From positions 990,129-1,038,170 of the forward strand of contig KN832559.1 in NCBI GenBank assembly GCA_000827205.1: a stretch of 48,042 nucleotides of DNA. Direction: 5' to 3'. This document shows, one piece after another, positions 12,341-27,261 of the stretch; position 1 is the first letter of the stretch, and the number at the start of each line of letters is the position of its first letter. Source of the stretch: Plicaturopsis crispa FD-325 SS-3. Its lineage: Eukaryota > Basidiomycota > Agaricomycetes > Amylocorticiales > Amylocorticiaceae. A program made the position numbers and the translations under genes. The notes below the pieces were generated by a model that was given only the letters and a program-made list of their open reading frames with translations, was not told the origin of the DNA and did no database searches.

Positions 12341-15300
12341 ATGAGCACTCCAATAGCAGATACCAGACCAGGAGGGCCTTCTGCGGAAATTCCTTACGCT
12401 GCGACACGCCGGAGGGCTTTGGCGGGAAAGTCAGGATGGGTGCGCACCGTTCATATGTTTTGATGCACTCGGAAATGCAGCTGACCGACTTTTCGAAAGG
12501 CGGGGCTTGTGCATAATCGCAAAGTATTCGCCATTACTGTCTTTGCGTCGCTGGGTGGCCTGTACGTCCATACAGTCCTGCCGTTACCATCATGTACTGA
12601 CTTTTGACGTAGCTTGTACGGTTCGTTAATGGATTTAAGCATGACGTCGACGATTGATCTAACTTGACGGTGTACATAGGCTACAACCAAGTGAGTTTCT
12701 CACTGTTGATATTGATTCAAGGTTACTGAAAATGTAATCAATGCCAGGGTGTATTCTCCGGTGTCCTTGGGTGAGCACTCCCAAATTTCTAACTTGGTGC
12801 CGTTTACAAACGTGATCTATAGCATGGCATCGTTTGATTCAAGAATGGCATCTGCCGTTGATAACTCTGGCACGAAGGGATGGCTTGTTTCTATCCTTGA
12901 ACTCGGCGCATGGGTGCGTGCATGTCCTCTTCTAGCGAAACGCGTTTTCTCATGCAATCACAGGTCGGAGTCCTGCTATCAGGGTATTTGGCGGACAAGC
13001 TATCTCGGAAGTTCACCATCGTCCTAGGTAATGTTTCTCCAGATGTCCGTGCTATATTTTGCTTATCTTAATCATGCTTAGCGGTCGTTGTATTCTGTAT
13101 TGGTGTTATCGTCCAGACTGCCGCAGCTAAGCCAGCATCTATCTACGGAGGTCAGTTGTCCATTTCGACTGAACAATTACTGTGCCTAACACATAGTCGA
13201 TCGAAGGTCGATTCGTCACTGGTCTCGGTGTCGGTTCGCTCAGTATGGCCGTCCCACTTTACAAGTATGTTTTCTTGCATAGAAATGTAGTTCGTTTCAC
13301 TCAACCAGGGATATGCAGTGCCGAGCTTGCACCTCCAGAAGTGCGAGGAAGTCTTGTTGCGTTGCAGCAACTGGCTATTACTTTCGGGATCATGATCAGT
13401 TTCTGGATCGATTACGGGACAAACTACATTGGTGGTACTGGGTCGACCCAACATGAAGCCGCATGGCGGGTACCCCTTGCCCTTCAACTTGTACCGGCGC
13501 TCATCCTGGGTGTGGGAATAATGTTCATGCCTCATTCCCCAAGGTATATTTGGTTTCGTCGCCGTTGTTACGCGCTTGATTGACCAAATGCCATAGATGG
13601 CTTGTCAACCAAGGGCGAGATGACGAGGCGCTCACTGTGTTGGCGAGTGCTCGTAGCCTCTCACCAGAATCAGACTTGGTCAGGATTGAATTTTTGTGGG
13701 TCGCCTTTCTGCGTCATTTCCCTCACAGCTGATACCAAAAGATAAATAGGGAAATCAGGGCCGAGTTCTTGTTCGAGCAGGAGGTCAATGCTGAGAAGTT
13801 CCCGAATTTACAAGATGGATCCTTCTCGTCAAACTTCAAACTTGGGGTATATTCATACCTAAGTCTACTCCGAAACCGCTGTGCGTGCCAATATTTGACT
13901 TCCCATCCTGATGGTTGCTGATACCCCGTTTAGCGTTGTTTTATCGCATCGCTGTGGGATCTCTGTGAGTGCTTCTGATGATGCGCATTGATCTACGCTC
14001 ATCCTCCGATCCAGCACCATGTTCTTCCAACAATGGACTGGTGTCAATGCCATCCTTTACTACGCCCCGTCCATCTTCGCATCCCTAGGTCTTACGGGAA
14101 ACACAATCTCGCTGCTTGCGACGGGTGTTGTTGGAATTGTGTAAGTGTTAGGTCAAGATTCTGCCAACCAAGTCAAACTGACAAGATTGTAGGATGTTCC
14201 TCGCAACAATACCGGCCGTGATTTGGGTCGACCGCGTGGGACGGAAGCCTGTGCTCATCTCCGGAGCCTTCATAATGGCAGCTTGCCATATCATCGTGGC
14301 AATCTTGACAGGTCTTTACCATGACTCATGGCCCGAGTAAGTCGGCATAATCGCCTTATGTTACATGCATTTCACTGACGGCGTCGTAAATCATAGACAC
14401 GTCGGTATGTATTTTGACATCATACTCCTTGAATGTTGTCCCTTGTGCTTACTTCGTTCACACTAGCGGCTGGTTGGGCCGCTTGCGCGTTGGTATGGCT
14501 GTTTGCTGCCGGTAAGACATACTTCCCAAAACTATATGGCACATTGGCTCACGACTATATCAGCCTTCGGTTACAGTTGGGGCCCAGTAAGCGCCACATC
14601 CATACAAATGCACCCATAATTCTAACACTGCTACAGTGCTCCTGGGTTCTCGTAGCGGAGATCTTCCCGCTTTCCGTGAGAGGCAAAGGTATGCAGGTTC
14701 ATTTCAGCACCTTGTCCTCAGTGTTCTGATTATCTCTGTACCTCAGGCATGTCGATTGCATCGTCGTCCAACTGGGTATGTGCTTATGTTGTATAGAATC
14801 TTCCTTATGCTAACGAGAGTCAAACAGATGAACAACTTCATCGGTAAGCGGAAGATATCGTCTAGCCAAAAAGAAGTTGTGTCTAACGTGAGATCCGGTT
14901 ATGCGAACAGTCGGCCAAGTAAGTGCTGGTTGTCGGACAGCTGCAATTTGTCTCTGATCGTACGTGCCTTCAGGTAACGCCTACCATGATGGACCACCTC
15001 GGCTTTGGAACGTTCGTTTTCTTCGGCGTAAGTGTCCCTCGAATTCTCCGCACTGTATCATTCACTAAGCACGCGCTACAGGTCTTTTCGTTCCTCGGAG
15101 GACTCTTCATCATGTTCCTCGTATGTATTCATCCCCTGCCGTTTCTTCCTGCCGCTGACGGGTTCTTTGCAGACGCCCGAGACCTCCAACCTGTCGTTGG
15201 AAGAGATGGACGAAGTCTTCGGCGACACAGAAGGCCTCGCCGCCGCCGACCAGCAGCGCCAGGCCGCCATCGCGAAGCGTATCGGACTGGACAACTATGT

Positions 15301-15373
15301 GAACGGAGAAGTAAAAGTCCCGCGGGCGAGTGCCGACGAGAAGTACGAGCGGGACGTCATGAAGGAGGCGTAA
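12341..15373 (+). CDS. MFS sugar transporter (SP family, 12 TM)
   Basis: Proton-coupled or facilitated hexose/disaccharide-type permease of the plasma membrane. The start [12 protein letters not shown] lies at 12341. About fifteen short exons assemble to the family order: [65 protein letters not shown] joined to [85 protein letters not shown] and [17 protein letters not shown]. These match the sugar-porter signatures, namely the loop 2-3 D-x-x-x-R/K, PESPRW-, QQxTGxN-, GRK/R- and PETKG-like motifs. The cytoplasmic tail ends ERDVMKEA at 15373. The substrate is not readable. The P450 lies upstream on the same strand; the old yellow enzyme pair converges from the right. Confidence 0.92.
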
Positions 15374-15623
15374 ACGAATTCATTAATGCATCGCAACGAT
15401 CGAATGTTCTGAAACGTTCTGTTCCATTCATCTTCACCTTTGTACTTACGACTCCTACCTTTCTTCCTTAAGTACTTATAGTACATACTTACCTACTGAC
15501 TCGTTGTAGCTCAATAAATCTTCCATACGACATCAACCAATTCAGAGATCTATGACCAGCCCATACGCGATATAGTTACAAGTTTGCATTCCTTCTTCTA
15601 TGTAAGTACTCTTTGCGCATGAC

Positions 15624-17715
<2,092 letters not shown>

Positions 17716-19175
17716 CTATTTGGCCTTGCTAGTACCGCGACCTTTGAATCCCCACTCAATCTGATGCGCGAGCTTAATATCGACGCCCAAATCCTCCGCG
17801 AACGCCCAAACAACAGCTACATCCACGCAAAAAAAACAATCAGTCCCTTCCCACCCACGCACTTACACCACAAAAAAAACACGCACCCGGATTCTTCTGG
17901 AACTGCCTCCCCACAAGCACCGCGTCCGCCTGCCCCTTATCCAGCACCCCCTGCGCGACGTGGCCGTTCGTGATGACCCCGACGGAGCCCACGACGAGCC
18001 GGTCCCCGACGGCCTTCTTCACGTCCGCGGCGAAGCGCGCTTGGAAGGCGGGCCCGACGTCGGTGATTTTCTGCAAGGGGTGGTTGCCGCCGGAGGAGAC
18101 GTCGAGGAAGTCGACGCCGTGGTCTGCGAGGATGGGCGCGAGCCGGACGGTGTCCGAGGACTTCCAGGACGGTTCCTGAGAGCACTCGAGCCAGTCTGTT
18201 GCGGAAATACTGGCGGAGAATGTTGATGTTAGTTGGTCAATTTTGGTAGGTACCTGGGGAGAATGCTTACCGGAGGAAGAGCGGCGTTGACGGGGGGATG
18301 ACGGCGCGCACGGCATCGACGACCTCCAGCGTAAGACGGATGCGATTCTCGAAGCTCCCGCCATATTCATCTGTGCGCTTGTTGGTCGCAGGGCTCAAGA
18401 ACGACTGCAGAAGATATCCATGCGCATTATGGATCTCAATGACGTCGAAGCCCGCCTTCAGCGCCCGTTTAGCAGCATTGACAAACGCCGTGACAACGCT
18501 CTGTATCCCTTCCTTCGTAAGCTCCTTCGGCACGGGGAAGTTCTCGTTATACGGGATCGCAGAAGCACCCCACACGTTATCGGGCCAGCCGCCCGCTTTC
18601 TCCGTCGCGACGAGGCCGAAGTCGAGCCACGGGGCTACGGTGGAGGCTTTCCGTCCGGCATGGGCGAGTTGGATGGCGAGCTTCTGGCCCTGGGAGTGCG
18701 CAAAGTCGACGATCTCCTTGAGGGGGCCGACGTGGCTGTCGCTCCAGATGCCGGAGTCCTCGGGGGTGATGCGTCCCTCTGGGAGGACGGCGGTGGCCTC
18801 GATGATGGATAATCCGGGCCCGCGTGTGAAGATGCCGCCCACTGTGCGTGCATTGGGTCAACGCTGGTAATTAATTAGGTGGTAGGTCACTCACAGTGCG
18901 CCTTGTGCCACTCCGTCAGATGGCCATCGTCGGCGGAATATTGGCACAGCGGCGAGAGCTGCAGTACCATCAGCTTGAGTTCCATCCAAAAGTGAAAGTG
19001 CACTCACGAAGATGCGATTGTGAAATTCGACACCTCTAATGCGCAGAGGCTGGAGCAGCTTCGGGATCGGCTTTCCATCTGGTTGCGGGTCGAGCGCGGT
19101 ACCTGCAGGAGGCGTTTGCGCGGGAGTGAAATAGGAAAGACCGGGAGCGGGGGCGTTGAAAACGTTGTTCGACAT
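17716..19175 (-). CDS. NADPH-dependent ene-reductase, class III old yellow enzyme (copy 2)
   Basis: Paralog of the preceding old yellow enzyme with the same architecture. The start MSNNVFNAPAPGLSYFTPAQ lies at 19175. The Cys motif reads LSPLCQYSADDG. Then come [61 protein letters not shown] and [17 protein letters not shown]. The flavin-phosphate loop reads LVVGSVGVI and VLVGRQFQKNPG, and the last exon is a short AFAEDLGVDIKLAHQIEW stretch ending GRGTSKAK, with the stop at 17716-17718. Differences from copy 1 cluster between 18040 and 18230 (for example SSGGNHPLQKITD for SSAGAHAAQKIAL). This would fit divergence of the substrate pocket or of the helices around it, which is inference. Its promoter region is shared divergently with the SRS2-type helicase. 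Confidence 0.93.
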
Positions 19176-19775
19176 GGCGGTTGTTGTTCAACAGGATTCT
19201 GATCCAGGCGAAGTGCATTTTCACAGCGCTGACTGATGCAAGGATGGTGCAAGACATCGATCGATGGCCATGGGAGAGATTCGAGCCGCTGCCGCCGTCA
19301 CGGCTGGAACACCATGGAATAACCCATCACCGCATCCAAACTTGAAAATACGCACTGTCTTAAGAGTCCTCACATCCCAACCAAGTCGCAACCAAGTCGT
19401 ACTGGTACTGTTGTCTATATCTTTAGATCTCAACTGGGCGCACTTGTCCGTGGGCGCTCAGTGGAACCCTCGTGGCTCTTGCATCAGACAGAAGGTAAGA
19501 GAACAGATTTCCAGACGATTTTCAATGCATAAATTCGCCAGCGTCAAGATTTGAGAGTTCATAGAAAATCGTTACAAAACGTAGAGGAAAATGAGAACAA
19601 TGGCGCGGGGGTGGCACGGTCACATGCTTCAATTATCGCGTAGATTTCTGGTCGCGGAACGTCTGCCACTCGACATCAACACGGACCCACAATTAAAGCT
19701 CCTTGGTCTCTTACCACCATCTACAATCGTCTGCAGCGCCTCGAGTACTGCAGGCAACGCGCAAATCGCGTCGTA
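19176..19775. other. Divergent promoter, old yellow enzyme copy 2 / helicase
   Basis: 600 bp between two divergent start codons. It contains CCG-N3-CGG at 19295-19303. Open frames here have no family resemblance. Confidence 0.55.
19294..19304. promoter_or_regulatory. CCG-N3-CGG inverted element upstream of copy 2
   Basis: gccg-tca-cggc, with core CCGtcaCGG at 19295-19303, begins 120 bp upstream of the ATG of copy 2. Layout and distance are close to those of the copy 1 element, but the flanking sequence is unlike it. A Zn2Cys6 site is an inference. Confidence 0.4.
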
Positions 19776-22700
19776 ATGGACCCTGCAATTCTCAATGGGC
19801 TAAACCCAGCCCAGTTGGAAGGTTTGTTATTTCAGACAGTTGCTTGCGAGACAATGCTCATGTCGTGCAGCCGTCCAACACCGCCCAGACGTACCACTTC
19901 AGATTTTGGCTGGTCCCGGAAGCGGAAAGACAAAGGTTGGACGAAAGAGTGCTCTTGTCGTCGTATTCCATGCTAACTGGGACACAGGTCCTGACATCGC
20001 GCATCGCCTACCTCATTCTGCACCACGGACTCGCGCCATCATCTATATGCGCAGTCACATTCACGAACAAAGCTGCCAACGAGATGCGCGACCGGCTGAC
20101 GAAGATAATCGGGAAACAGCGGACAAATGCTCTGCGCATGGGCACCTTCCACGCTCTCTGCGCACGCTTCCTCCGGTCGTATCCCCAATTCGCCGGTCTG
20201 TCCGAGAATTTCACCATCTACGATGCAGACGAAAGGTACGTGCCCAAGCCTTCCTCTAACCTTCCGCTGCTACATAATATGTATCGACTACACAGCAAGA
20301 AATCGATAACGAGGCTGCTAAAGCCGCATAAACAGCCACTGGCGGAGAAGAATGTCGCCATGACCGAGTCCACCGTGATGAGCATGATATCCAAAGCCAA
20401 AGCCAAAGCGCAGACGCCCGACGAGATGCGCGCGGAGGCCGAGGAGCGCCCAAAGAACCTCCCGCGCGACGTCCAGTGGGTGCCCGACCCAGTGAAGCTG
20501 ACCGTTGCGCGGATCTACAAGGAGTACGACAGGGCGCTGCGGATGAGCAATAGTCTCGACTTTGACGACCTGCTTGTGTTCGGCGTGCGTTTGTTCTCGC
20601 ACCATCCGCCGGCGGTGCGGTGGTGCAAGCATGTTTTGGTGGATGAGTTGTATGTCGTGCATCTTATGTGTGTGTTTGTATCTGACGCTGCCTGTGAAGC
20701 CAGGACACGAACCTCATGCAGTACGATCTCATGCGCTACATAGCGTCTGCAAATCGGTGCGTCACTATTGTAGGGGACCCAGATCAGTCTAGTAAGCCCC
20801 CGTATCACCTATGCAATCATTTGTATTGTGCTGACCGGACGCAACAACCCTAGTATACGGTTGGCGCTCCGCAGAAGTTGCGAACCTCGCGAAGATGCGC
20901 AAAGGTACACCCACTTATCTTGCTTGTTTGTGGTCTATTCCATCATACTTATACCCCTTGGACGACCTGCCCATCATAGACTTTCCGGCCACCGTACAAG
21001 TACTGCTCGAGCAGAACTACCGCTCCACCGCATCCATCCTCGCCTCCAGCCTCGCCATCATCGCCCAAGGCTAGTCACCTCTCCCATCTCCCCCACTCCC
21101 CCCTCGCCACTCATACTCAACCATTATCCCTTCACAGACAAGAATCGAATACCAAAGTCTTTGTATACATCCCACCCGGCGGGCCCCGTGCCGATGCTGC
21201 ACTGCTTCAAGACGGAGCACGTCGAGTCGTCGTGGATGGCGGTGGAGATCAAGCGCGTGATCGCGCAGATGGGCGGGGTGCTTGGGTATGGCGATTTTGT
21301 CGTGCTGCGTGCGTCTTTACTCTGATCTGCGCGCGTCTTGTCGCCGTGTGAGTGCTGACAACGCGTTACAGTGCGTTTCAATGCGTTGTCCCGAGTCATC
21401 GAAAGTGCGCTGCAACGAGAGGGGATCCCGAGCCGTATCCTGGGCGGACACAAGTTCTTTGAGCGTATGGAGGTGCGTGTTCGCCTTGTACCCACTAATT
21501 CTATAAAATGGCGAGATGCTAAGCCACAACATCAGGTCAAAGACGTACTTGCCTATCTGCAGGTAGTCGACAACCCACACTTCATACCTGCGTTCTCGCG
21601 CGCCATCAACGTCCCCGCCCGGAGCATCGGCGTCAAGGTACGTCTCGCACCCCCATCAACCCCCCGACGGATCCACTGACATGCCACATAAGACGCTGAA
21701 ACAGCTGCTGGACCGCGCGGAGGAGACGAACACCGCACCGCTGACTATTGCAGAGAAGATATACGACTCCAAGATCGCGGACATCAAGCCGCCGGTGAAG
21801 CGCAAGCTGAAGCCGTTCATCGAAGCGATCCGGGAGCTGCGCAAGCTCGCTGAAGGGGTGCGTGCGATCCCCGTTCTCCTTCCTTCTCTGAGTATCACCA
21901 CTTTCGATGCGATTTATGTTGATGCATTGTACAATGCAGGGCGCGTCGCCAGAACTGCTCATCCGGCGGGTGACGACGCTCATCGACTACCAGGACTGGC
22001 TGAAGAAGACACAGCCGGACTGGCAGGACCGGTGGGAGAACGTGCAGGAGCTGATCACCTTCGCTACCGAGGTCGATGGAGCTGCGGTCGGCCAGGTGGA
22101 TCTTAAGACTGTGTGCGTTGGCTTTCGTGGTACTTGAATCTATATGTTATGTGGGGGCTGATGTGGGGGCGGCGTGTGATAGGGAGACGCCGTTGCGGAC
22201 GTTTTTACAGGCGTCTATGTTGTCGTCGGAGGGCGATGGTGGGGATTCGGGGAAAGATGTGCGTATCGATTTTTCTACATACTGTATGGTGGTCTAATCG
22301 TTATTTTATCTGCAGAAAGTTAGTATTGCGACATGCCATGCCGCTAAAGGGCTGGAGTGGCCCGTCGTCTTTGTTCCTGCAGGTCTGTGCACCCCAAGTA
22401 AATCATGTCCATGCAGAGTATTGACTGAGATGCATCCTTAGTCGAGCAAGGAATCTACCCCATCTCCCGTGCCGAGGACGACGAGGAAGAACGGTAAGTC
22501 GATAATGTCGTGAACCGTACCCTCTCCTCTGAGCATATGCATCGCAGACGACTATTGTACGTAGCATGCACACGCGCCCAGGGACTGCTGTACCTCACCC
22601 ACGCCGCGGAGCGCATGCGCGCGGGCATGACATACAACAAAGAACTGTCCGATTTCGTCACAGACACGATGGCAGGTAATCCGGTGCGTCCTTCTTTCTC

Positions 22701-24101
22701 GTGCAGCCAACCATCGCATTTGCTGACGCGGGCGGCGTTTGCGGTAGTCGCTGTTCACGAAACAGTTCCCGCAATTCACGCCCGAAATGCGTGGTTTGTT
22801 GTCGACGGTGCTGCACCGGCCGGTGCCGTCTGAGGCGGAAGTCAGGCAGCGCGTGGAGGAGTTGTGAGTACTTCGCTGGTCGGCTTATCACTTTGAGATT
22901 GACCGGTGCATTACCCACTCTCTTCGTAATGCAGTGATCGTACCGGGCGATATCAGACGGTGATAAACCAGGATATCATAAACCTTTCACGACAAGGACT
23001 GGGGCAGATTCCGTATGGGAACGGGTACGAGCTACCTCCTACTCAGATTCCCGAGCAACCAAGGCCGGGAGCACAATCAAGGCCGAGAGAACAACCGAGG
23101 CCGAGAGAGCAGGCACCGCGGGAGCAAGCACCACCTGGTTATGTCCCAGCTTTCCAGAGTAAGTCTTGACGTCGGCTGTATGCTTCCTGTTACTGACAAT
23201 ATTCGGCGGGGCTTTAGGTTCCTCGCGAATACATGCTTTTTCTGGCACAGGCACACAGCTTGGGGGCGGGGCGGGGGCAGCTGCCAGGCCTGCACCAGAG
23301 AGACGCGTGCACGCTCTACCACAAGCGCGCCCAATGCCGCTGTCACCAAAGCGCAATCTTGCCGTCAACTCTCCTACCTCGTCGGCTACGCCAACGTCTT
23401 CCAAATCCAGTGCATATCTGCCCTCGCCGCCTACGTCTAGCGTGCAGTCTCCGAGGGTAAATGCGTTGGCGTCAGGGTCTGCATCTACCGTTGCGTCCCC
23501 CGCCGGTTCGTCGTCGGGACCCTCGTCCCATACAGAGCGGCCACCACGGAAGTTTACGTTGGCCTTTGGTCGAACGAAGGATACATCTGTGCCCGCCATG
23601 CGACCCGCACCACGGCCTCCTGTGCCCCATGCACACTCACCGGACACGCCCCCGGATCTCGGTGAAGGCAGTTCGCGCTCGCGCCCTAGCGAAGTATCAA
23701 CCCGTCCTCCTCCGAATCTGCCACCTTTAGACCCTTCTCCTCAATGTAGACCTGCTGCTACGATACAGCGGCCCAGACCCTTGGCCGCGATACCTTTACC
23801 ACGTCCCCGTCCTGCGGCTGTACCTACTTCTACTCCAACACCAGCGCCTCCGCGCACTCCGCAGCCCTTGGCAATGGATATCGATGTACCGCAACCTCAG
23901 CTTCCGCCCCAGCACCGGACCCCGCCCCCGCCTCAGCATCATCCCCAGCCCCAGCCCCAACCCGAACCTCAGCCGCAGACCACAGAGGGAGCACCTCAAA
24001 CGATAGCAGGAGTTCCTGTGAAGGCGGGCGTGAAGCGGCGTCTGGGTATGGGGCGAGCGACGGTGGGCTACCCGAGCAAAAAGTTCAAGCCACCGACATG
24101 A
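19776..24101 (+). CDS. SRS2: UvrD/Rep-family DNA helicase, SRS2 type
   Basis: Superfamily 1A 3'-5' helicase, probably the anti-recombinase that strips Rad51 filaments. The start MDPAILNGLNPAQLE lies at 19776. Exons give the Q-motif and Walker A (AVQHRPDVPLQILAGPGSGK), CAVTFTNKAANEMRDRL (Ia), GTFHALCARFLRSYP, DFDDLLVFGVRLFSHHPP and HVLVDE joined to FQDTN across an intron (Walker B). Then follow GDPDQS-IYGWRSAEV (III), LEQNYRSTASIL (IV), SIATCHAAKGLEWPVVFVPA (V) and RRLLYVACTRAQGLLYLTHA (VI). After the motor comes a Pro/Gln/Arg-rich tail, encoded from about 23000 to 24050, with PQPQ runs. The basic end reads RRLGMGRATVGYPSKKFKPP, followed by one Thr and the stop at 24099-24101. About fifteen introns. 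The tail is expected to mediate PCNA/Rad51 contacts by analogy with yeast Srs2; I cannot see a definite PIP or SIM. Confidence 0.92.
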
Positions 24102-25969
24102 TCATGAGGACGAGCTGCTGCAATTTGCGTTACGCTTTACATTTCATGGGCAATGCATTGGAAGGACACTGACTGCTAGACTGGGAGTCCGGACACATAG
24201 GGTAGCATATCAATCATCATCATGTAAGTAGGATACATATTCGCGCTCAGCGCTCGATAGCATACCGAACCATATATCAATGTGTACACCCTCACGAAGA
24301 GGGGAGGTTGTCCAAAAATTGTACCGTGCAATAAGCTGCGACGCAGCTGCAGGCCGGCCTTAGGGTGACTGGTCCCTTGGGAAAGATTCACCCGCGACCC
24401 GTGAACCTGGGAGGGAGCTACCACGGCCTCGATGTCTCCTCGTTCGTCGATCCTGAAGCACGCCCAATGGAAGCTTATCCACGATGTGGGGCAGCACGTC
24501 CGGCTGAGTTTCGCAGGTGAACCAGAGGCTCTGAGCGAGCACCAGCATCTTGCACGGCGCACGCACGGAACCTGCAATCCCCTTGGCAATCGGTGAAACC
24601 CCTCTCGTGGATGTACTGTACTTCCATTGCCAGCCGCGCCTTCCACCTGATCATCGATACATCCTACGGCTTTTGGAGGCACTGATACATGCCGTTCAGT
24701 GCACACCCACCGCGTTACGTGTGTCGGGATCCTTGGTGAAGGCAACGGCTGTTTGCTAAGGGTGTTTGAAGACGTGCAATGCAGAGCATGCACATTGGCA
24801 GGCCAAATATATGCACCTGCGCGCCCACGAAGAGCGCGACGACGACGACGGGGACATATGGAGGCCGTGCATCTGCCGACTGCCCGACGAGAGCCTCATC
24901 CGTAAATCCTCGTTGGCTGCCAAGTCTTGGGACGGTATGAGGGAGTCGCCAGGCATCCACGTCGGACAGCAATGCTTGACTTGCGAAAGAGAATAAAAAT
25001 TCTGTGCGAGGCGAGTATCACGGCGTTAGTCTGCTGCTTTGGTGGGAAACCGATGGAGGGGGCAGCATGCTTTATATACCAGCTGCAGGGTGTGCATCGA
25101 GGACAACACGTGTCCTAAACTGAAGGGTATCTCGGCCGCGAACCGAGTAGAGGCGCTAGATGACTGTGGTGGTCAACATTCTATCGGCAAAAACCTGCTC
25201 ATACGGCTTGGACATGGGTTGGATGAGCTGTATTTCGCTGTACCCAGGGAGCACACATAGGAAGCCTTGTGAAGTGGAATGATATTATGAGTGAGAAACG
25301 CGACATAGTTGTTTAGGGCTCCGGAATATGGTGGGAGTGCAACTGGCCTCTCCGCCGTCGCAAGGACACTAGCTGGGACCACCTGTTAACCACCTGTAAC
25401 TGGTAAACGTTCGTCAGTTCAAAGGATGCTTTTGAAAGGTTGGGCGAGCGAGAAATGGTCAGAGGTCAAGATTATCCGCAGCCCCGAAGGTACGTTGGAA
25501 GTCTAACATGCTATATGACTATGGCACTAGGCCCTCATCATGTCGAAGAAAAATAGAACAAGATGCTTACCTGTATCTCTGTCGTGCAGCAAAGACGACA
25601 TTAACGTCGACGTCGACGTCAAGAGCAAAGGCAGAGCCAGGAGCGGACAGAAAATTTGGGAAACGAGTAAATGATTACATAATCGCCTCTGCATGGGACC
25701 GGTCCAGGCGATTGACTTATTCCTCCTCGCGCAAGCCACAAATTGACACATAGTACATGAATGTACATGGGTATCCTAATTATCGTACATGTATGTGTGC
25801 AATGCACGCCCGGACAGGCAGTACAGATCTAGCATAAGATGGGGGACGCATGGCATATCTAATAATGTAATTCCGTACCAACGTCTATAGCTCCCTGACC
25901 GCGCAGTGGACATCGGGAAAGCACTGCTCTTCCTCTAATAACTCGAGACCGCGAAGGCTAATGCCTTTT
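24102..25969. other. Long unassigned stretch (1.9 kb)
   Basis: No family could be recognised on either strand. The minus strand has a TATAAA-like element near 25070-25077. Below it lies a possible ATG at 24956, whose short frame begins MPGDSLIPSQDL, and then a longer open frame at 24176-24793. No clean exon chain joins them. It could be a fast-evolving gene, a decayed gene or plain spacer. Confidence 0.4.
24176..24793 (-). CDS. Possible hypothetical protein (weak)
   Basis: An uninterrupted 205-codon frame on the minus strand. It is Arg/Ser/Cys-rich, has no recognisable domain, and lacks a clear ATG at its 5' end. An upstream exon starting at 24956 is conceivable but no join was found. Its length alone is not decisive in 55% GC DNA, so chance is quite possible. 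Confidence 0.15.
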   Translation of the reverse strand: MHALHCTSSNTLSKQPLPSPRIPTHVTRWVCTERHVSVPPKAVGCIDDQVEGAAGNGSTVHPREGFHRLPRGLQVPCVRRARCWCSLRASGSPAKLSRTCCPTSWISFHWACFRIDERGDIEAVVAPSQVHGSRVNLSQGTSHPKAGLQLRRSLLHGTIFGQPPLFVRVYTLIYGSVCYRALSANMYPTYMMMIDMLPYVSGLPV

Positions 25970-27261
25970 CACCAATTCGAGATTTCCGTAGGTGCAGGCG
26001 CGGGCACATGGGCGTCTCGCGACTTGGGACGGCGCCCAGGAGAGCGTGTACGCAAGGGACGCATGGCAGGATAGGTCAAGATCAGGTGCCGACCGTCCGT
26101 CATGGCCGCTGATATCTGGTCGAACTGGAAGGGTAGATTGGCGTCAGACCTTGTAGATCCAGTACCAGAGACTTGTACTCACTCGTGTCCCGTCTGGCAG
26201 TGGAATTACGCGGTCATGCATCTGCTCCCTCCGCTCGCGCACGATCGTTCCGTCCGGCTCTGAACTCTCGGTAACATGGACTACCTGCCAGGTCACGACG
26301 AGCCGCGTGCGCTGATAGCTAACGTGCACATCTGATTTATGCGTGCCGTGCATGTCGAACGTAGCCGTTACCTAAAGCACGTGTGGTCGTCAACACTGGA
26401 TGAATGGACACAAGGATGAGCCCAGACTCACGGTACGTCCGTCACTCGATTCACGGAAATTTGAGCTCGAGCTAGATTGCAACACGTTCATGTCAGATAT
26501 GGCGTGCAGTGCGGAAGATTGGAAACGTACTGCGATTTTCGGCGACCAATTTCAGGTTTGCAGGCAGGCTGAATATTTCGCGTATCTGCCTTCCCTTCCA
26601 GCGTCTGCATATCAAACGATTTCGCCTTCTTCGACGGCCCGGCGAGGGGTCTCACGACCCGCTCGTCCTGAGGAGGCGGACTCCGATCGCGGTGTAAAGG
26701 CGGGCTCGATGCGATCTTCACAAGGGGAGGGCGACTCCCCGCGGCAGCCAGGGCACCGAACGATTCTACTTTCGGGGCGGATCTAGCCTCTTTCGCCTCT
26801 TTCCTATGTCGCAGCTGGTCCCACAGTCTATCGATGTGCGCCTGGTCGGAGTAGGAGTGCGCGTGCTCGTCATCGTGGTGGTCGCGCGACGTGTTTTTGC
26901 GCGGGATGGGGATCGATTTCGAGGGCATGGGTGCTGCGGCTGCCGATGAGCAGGAGTCTGTATCTGTCGGGAAGAATATGGGGGTGACGGGCGGGGGCGT
27001 GCGATGAATGATCTGCAGCTGCTGAAGCTTCAAGTCGTGTGAGTCGTCTAGAGGATGCAGAAGGTGACCCTTGTTCCCCGATGATGAACGACGTGGAAGC
27101 ATGTCGACGCGATGTGCTGCGAGTACGATTACACGAGTGGAATTGTCAGGGGAGACGTAAAATGGCAAAGCGGTGCCTCTTTTGAGGGGAGCGTAAGCTG
27201 CGACACCGCTGTGGTGGTGTAAGGTGGGGATTTCAAAGAGTCCAGACTGGTGATCATACAT
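25970..27261 (-). CDS. HSP20/alpha-crystallin-like protein with long disordered N-terminus
   Basis: The start MYDHQSGLFEIPTLHHHSG lies at 27261; about 220 residues of low-complexity Ser/Pro/His/Arg sequence follow (for example RKNTSRDHHDDEHAHSYSDQ). Three short introns then lead into a small-heat-shock-like beta sandwich: SSDGRTVTATFDMHGTHKSD, VHVSYQRTRLVVTWQVVHV, RERREQMHDRVIPLPDG and FDQISAAMTDGRHLILTYP. The pattern of an R-x-x-F/H-x-R-x-I/V-P-L-P turn followed by a short strand matches the alpha-crystallin core as I know it. The tail is basic and ends EISNW, with the stop at 25970-25972. It is likely cytosolic or nuclear; a chaperone role is inferred. An upstream in-frame start is possible because the frame stays open to 27354. 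BUD13 lies upstream on the same strand. Confidence 0.75.

Noticed and set aside
18298-18870. Long plus-strand open frames opposite the old yellow enzyme genes (also around 16134-16732)
   Set aside because: They are antisense shadows caused by GC-rich third positions. The minus strand carries clear flavoenzyme motifs and introns.
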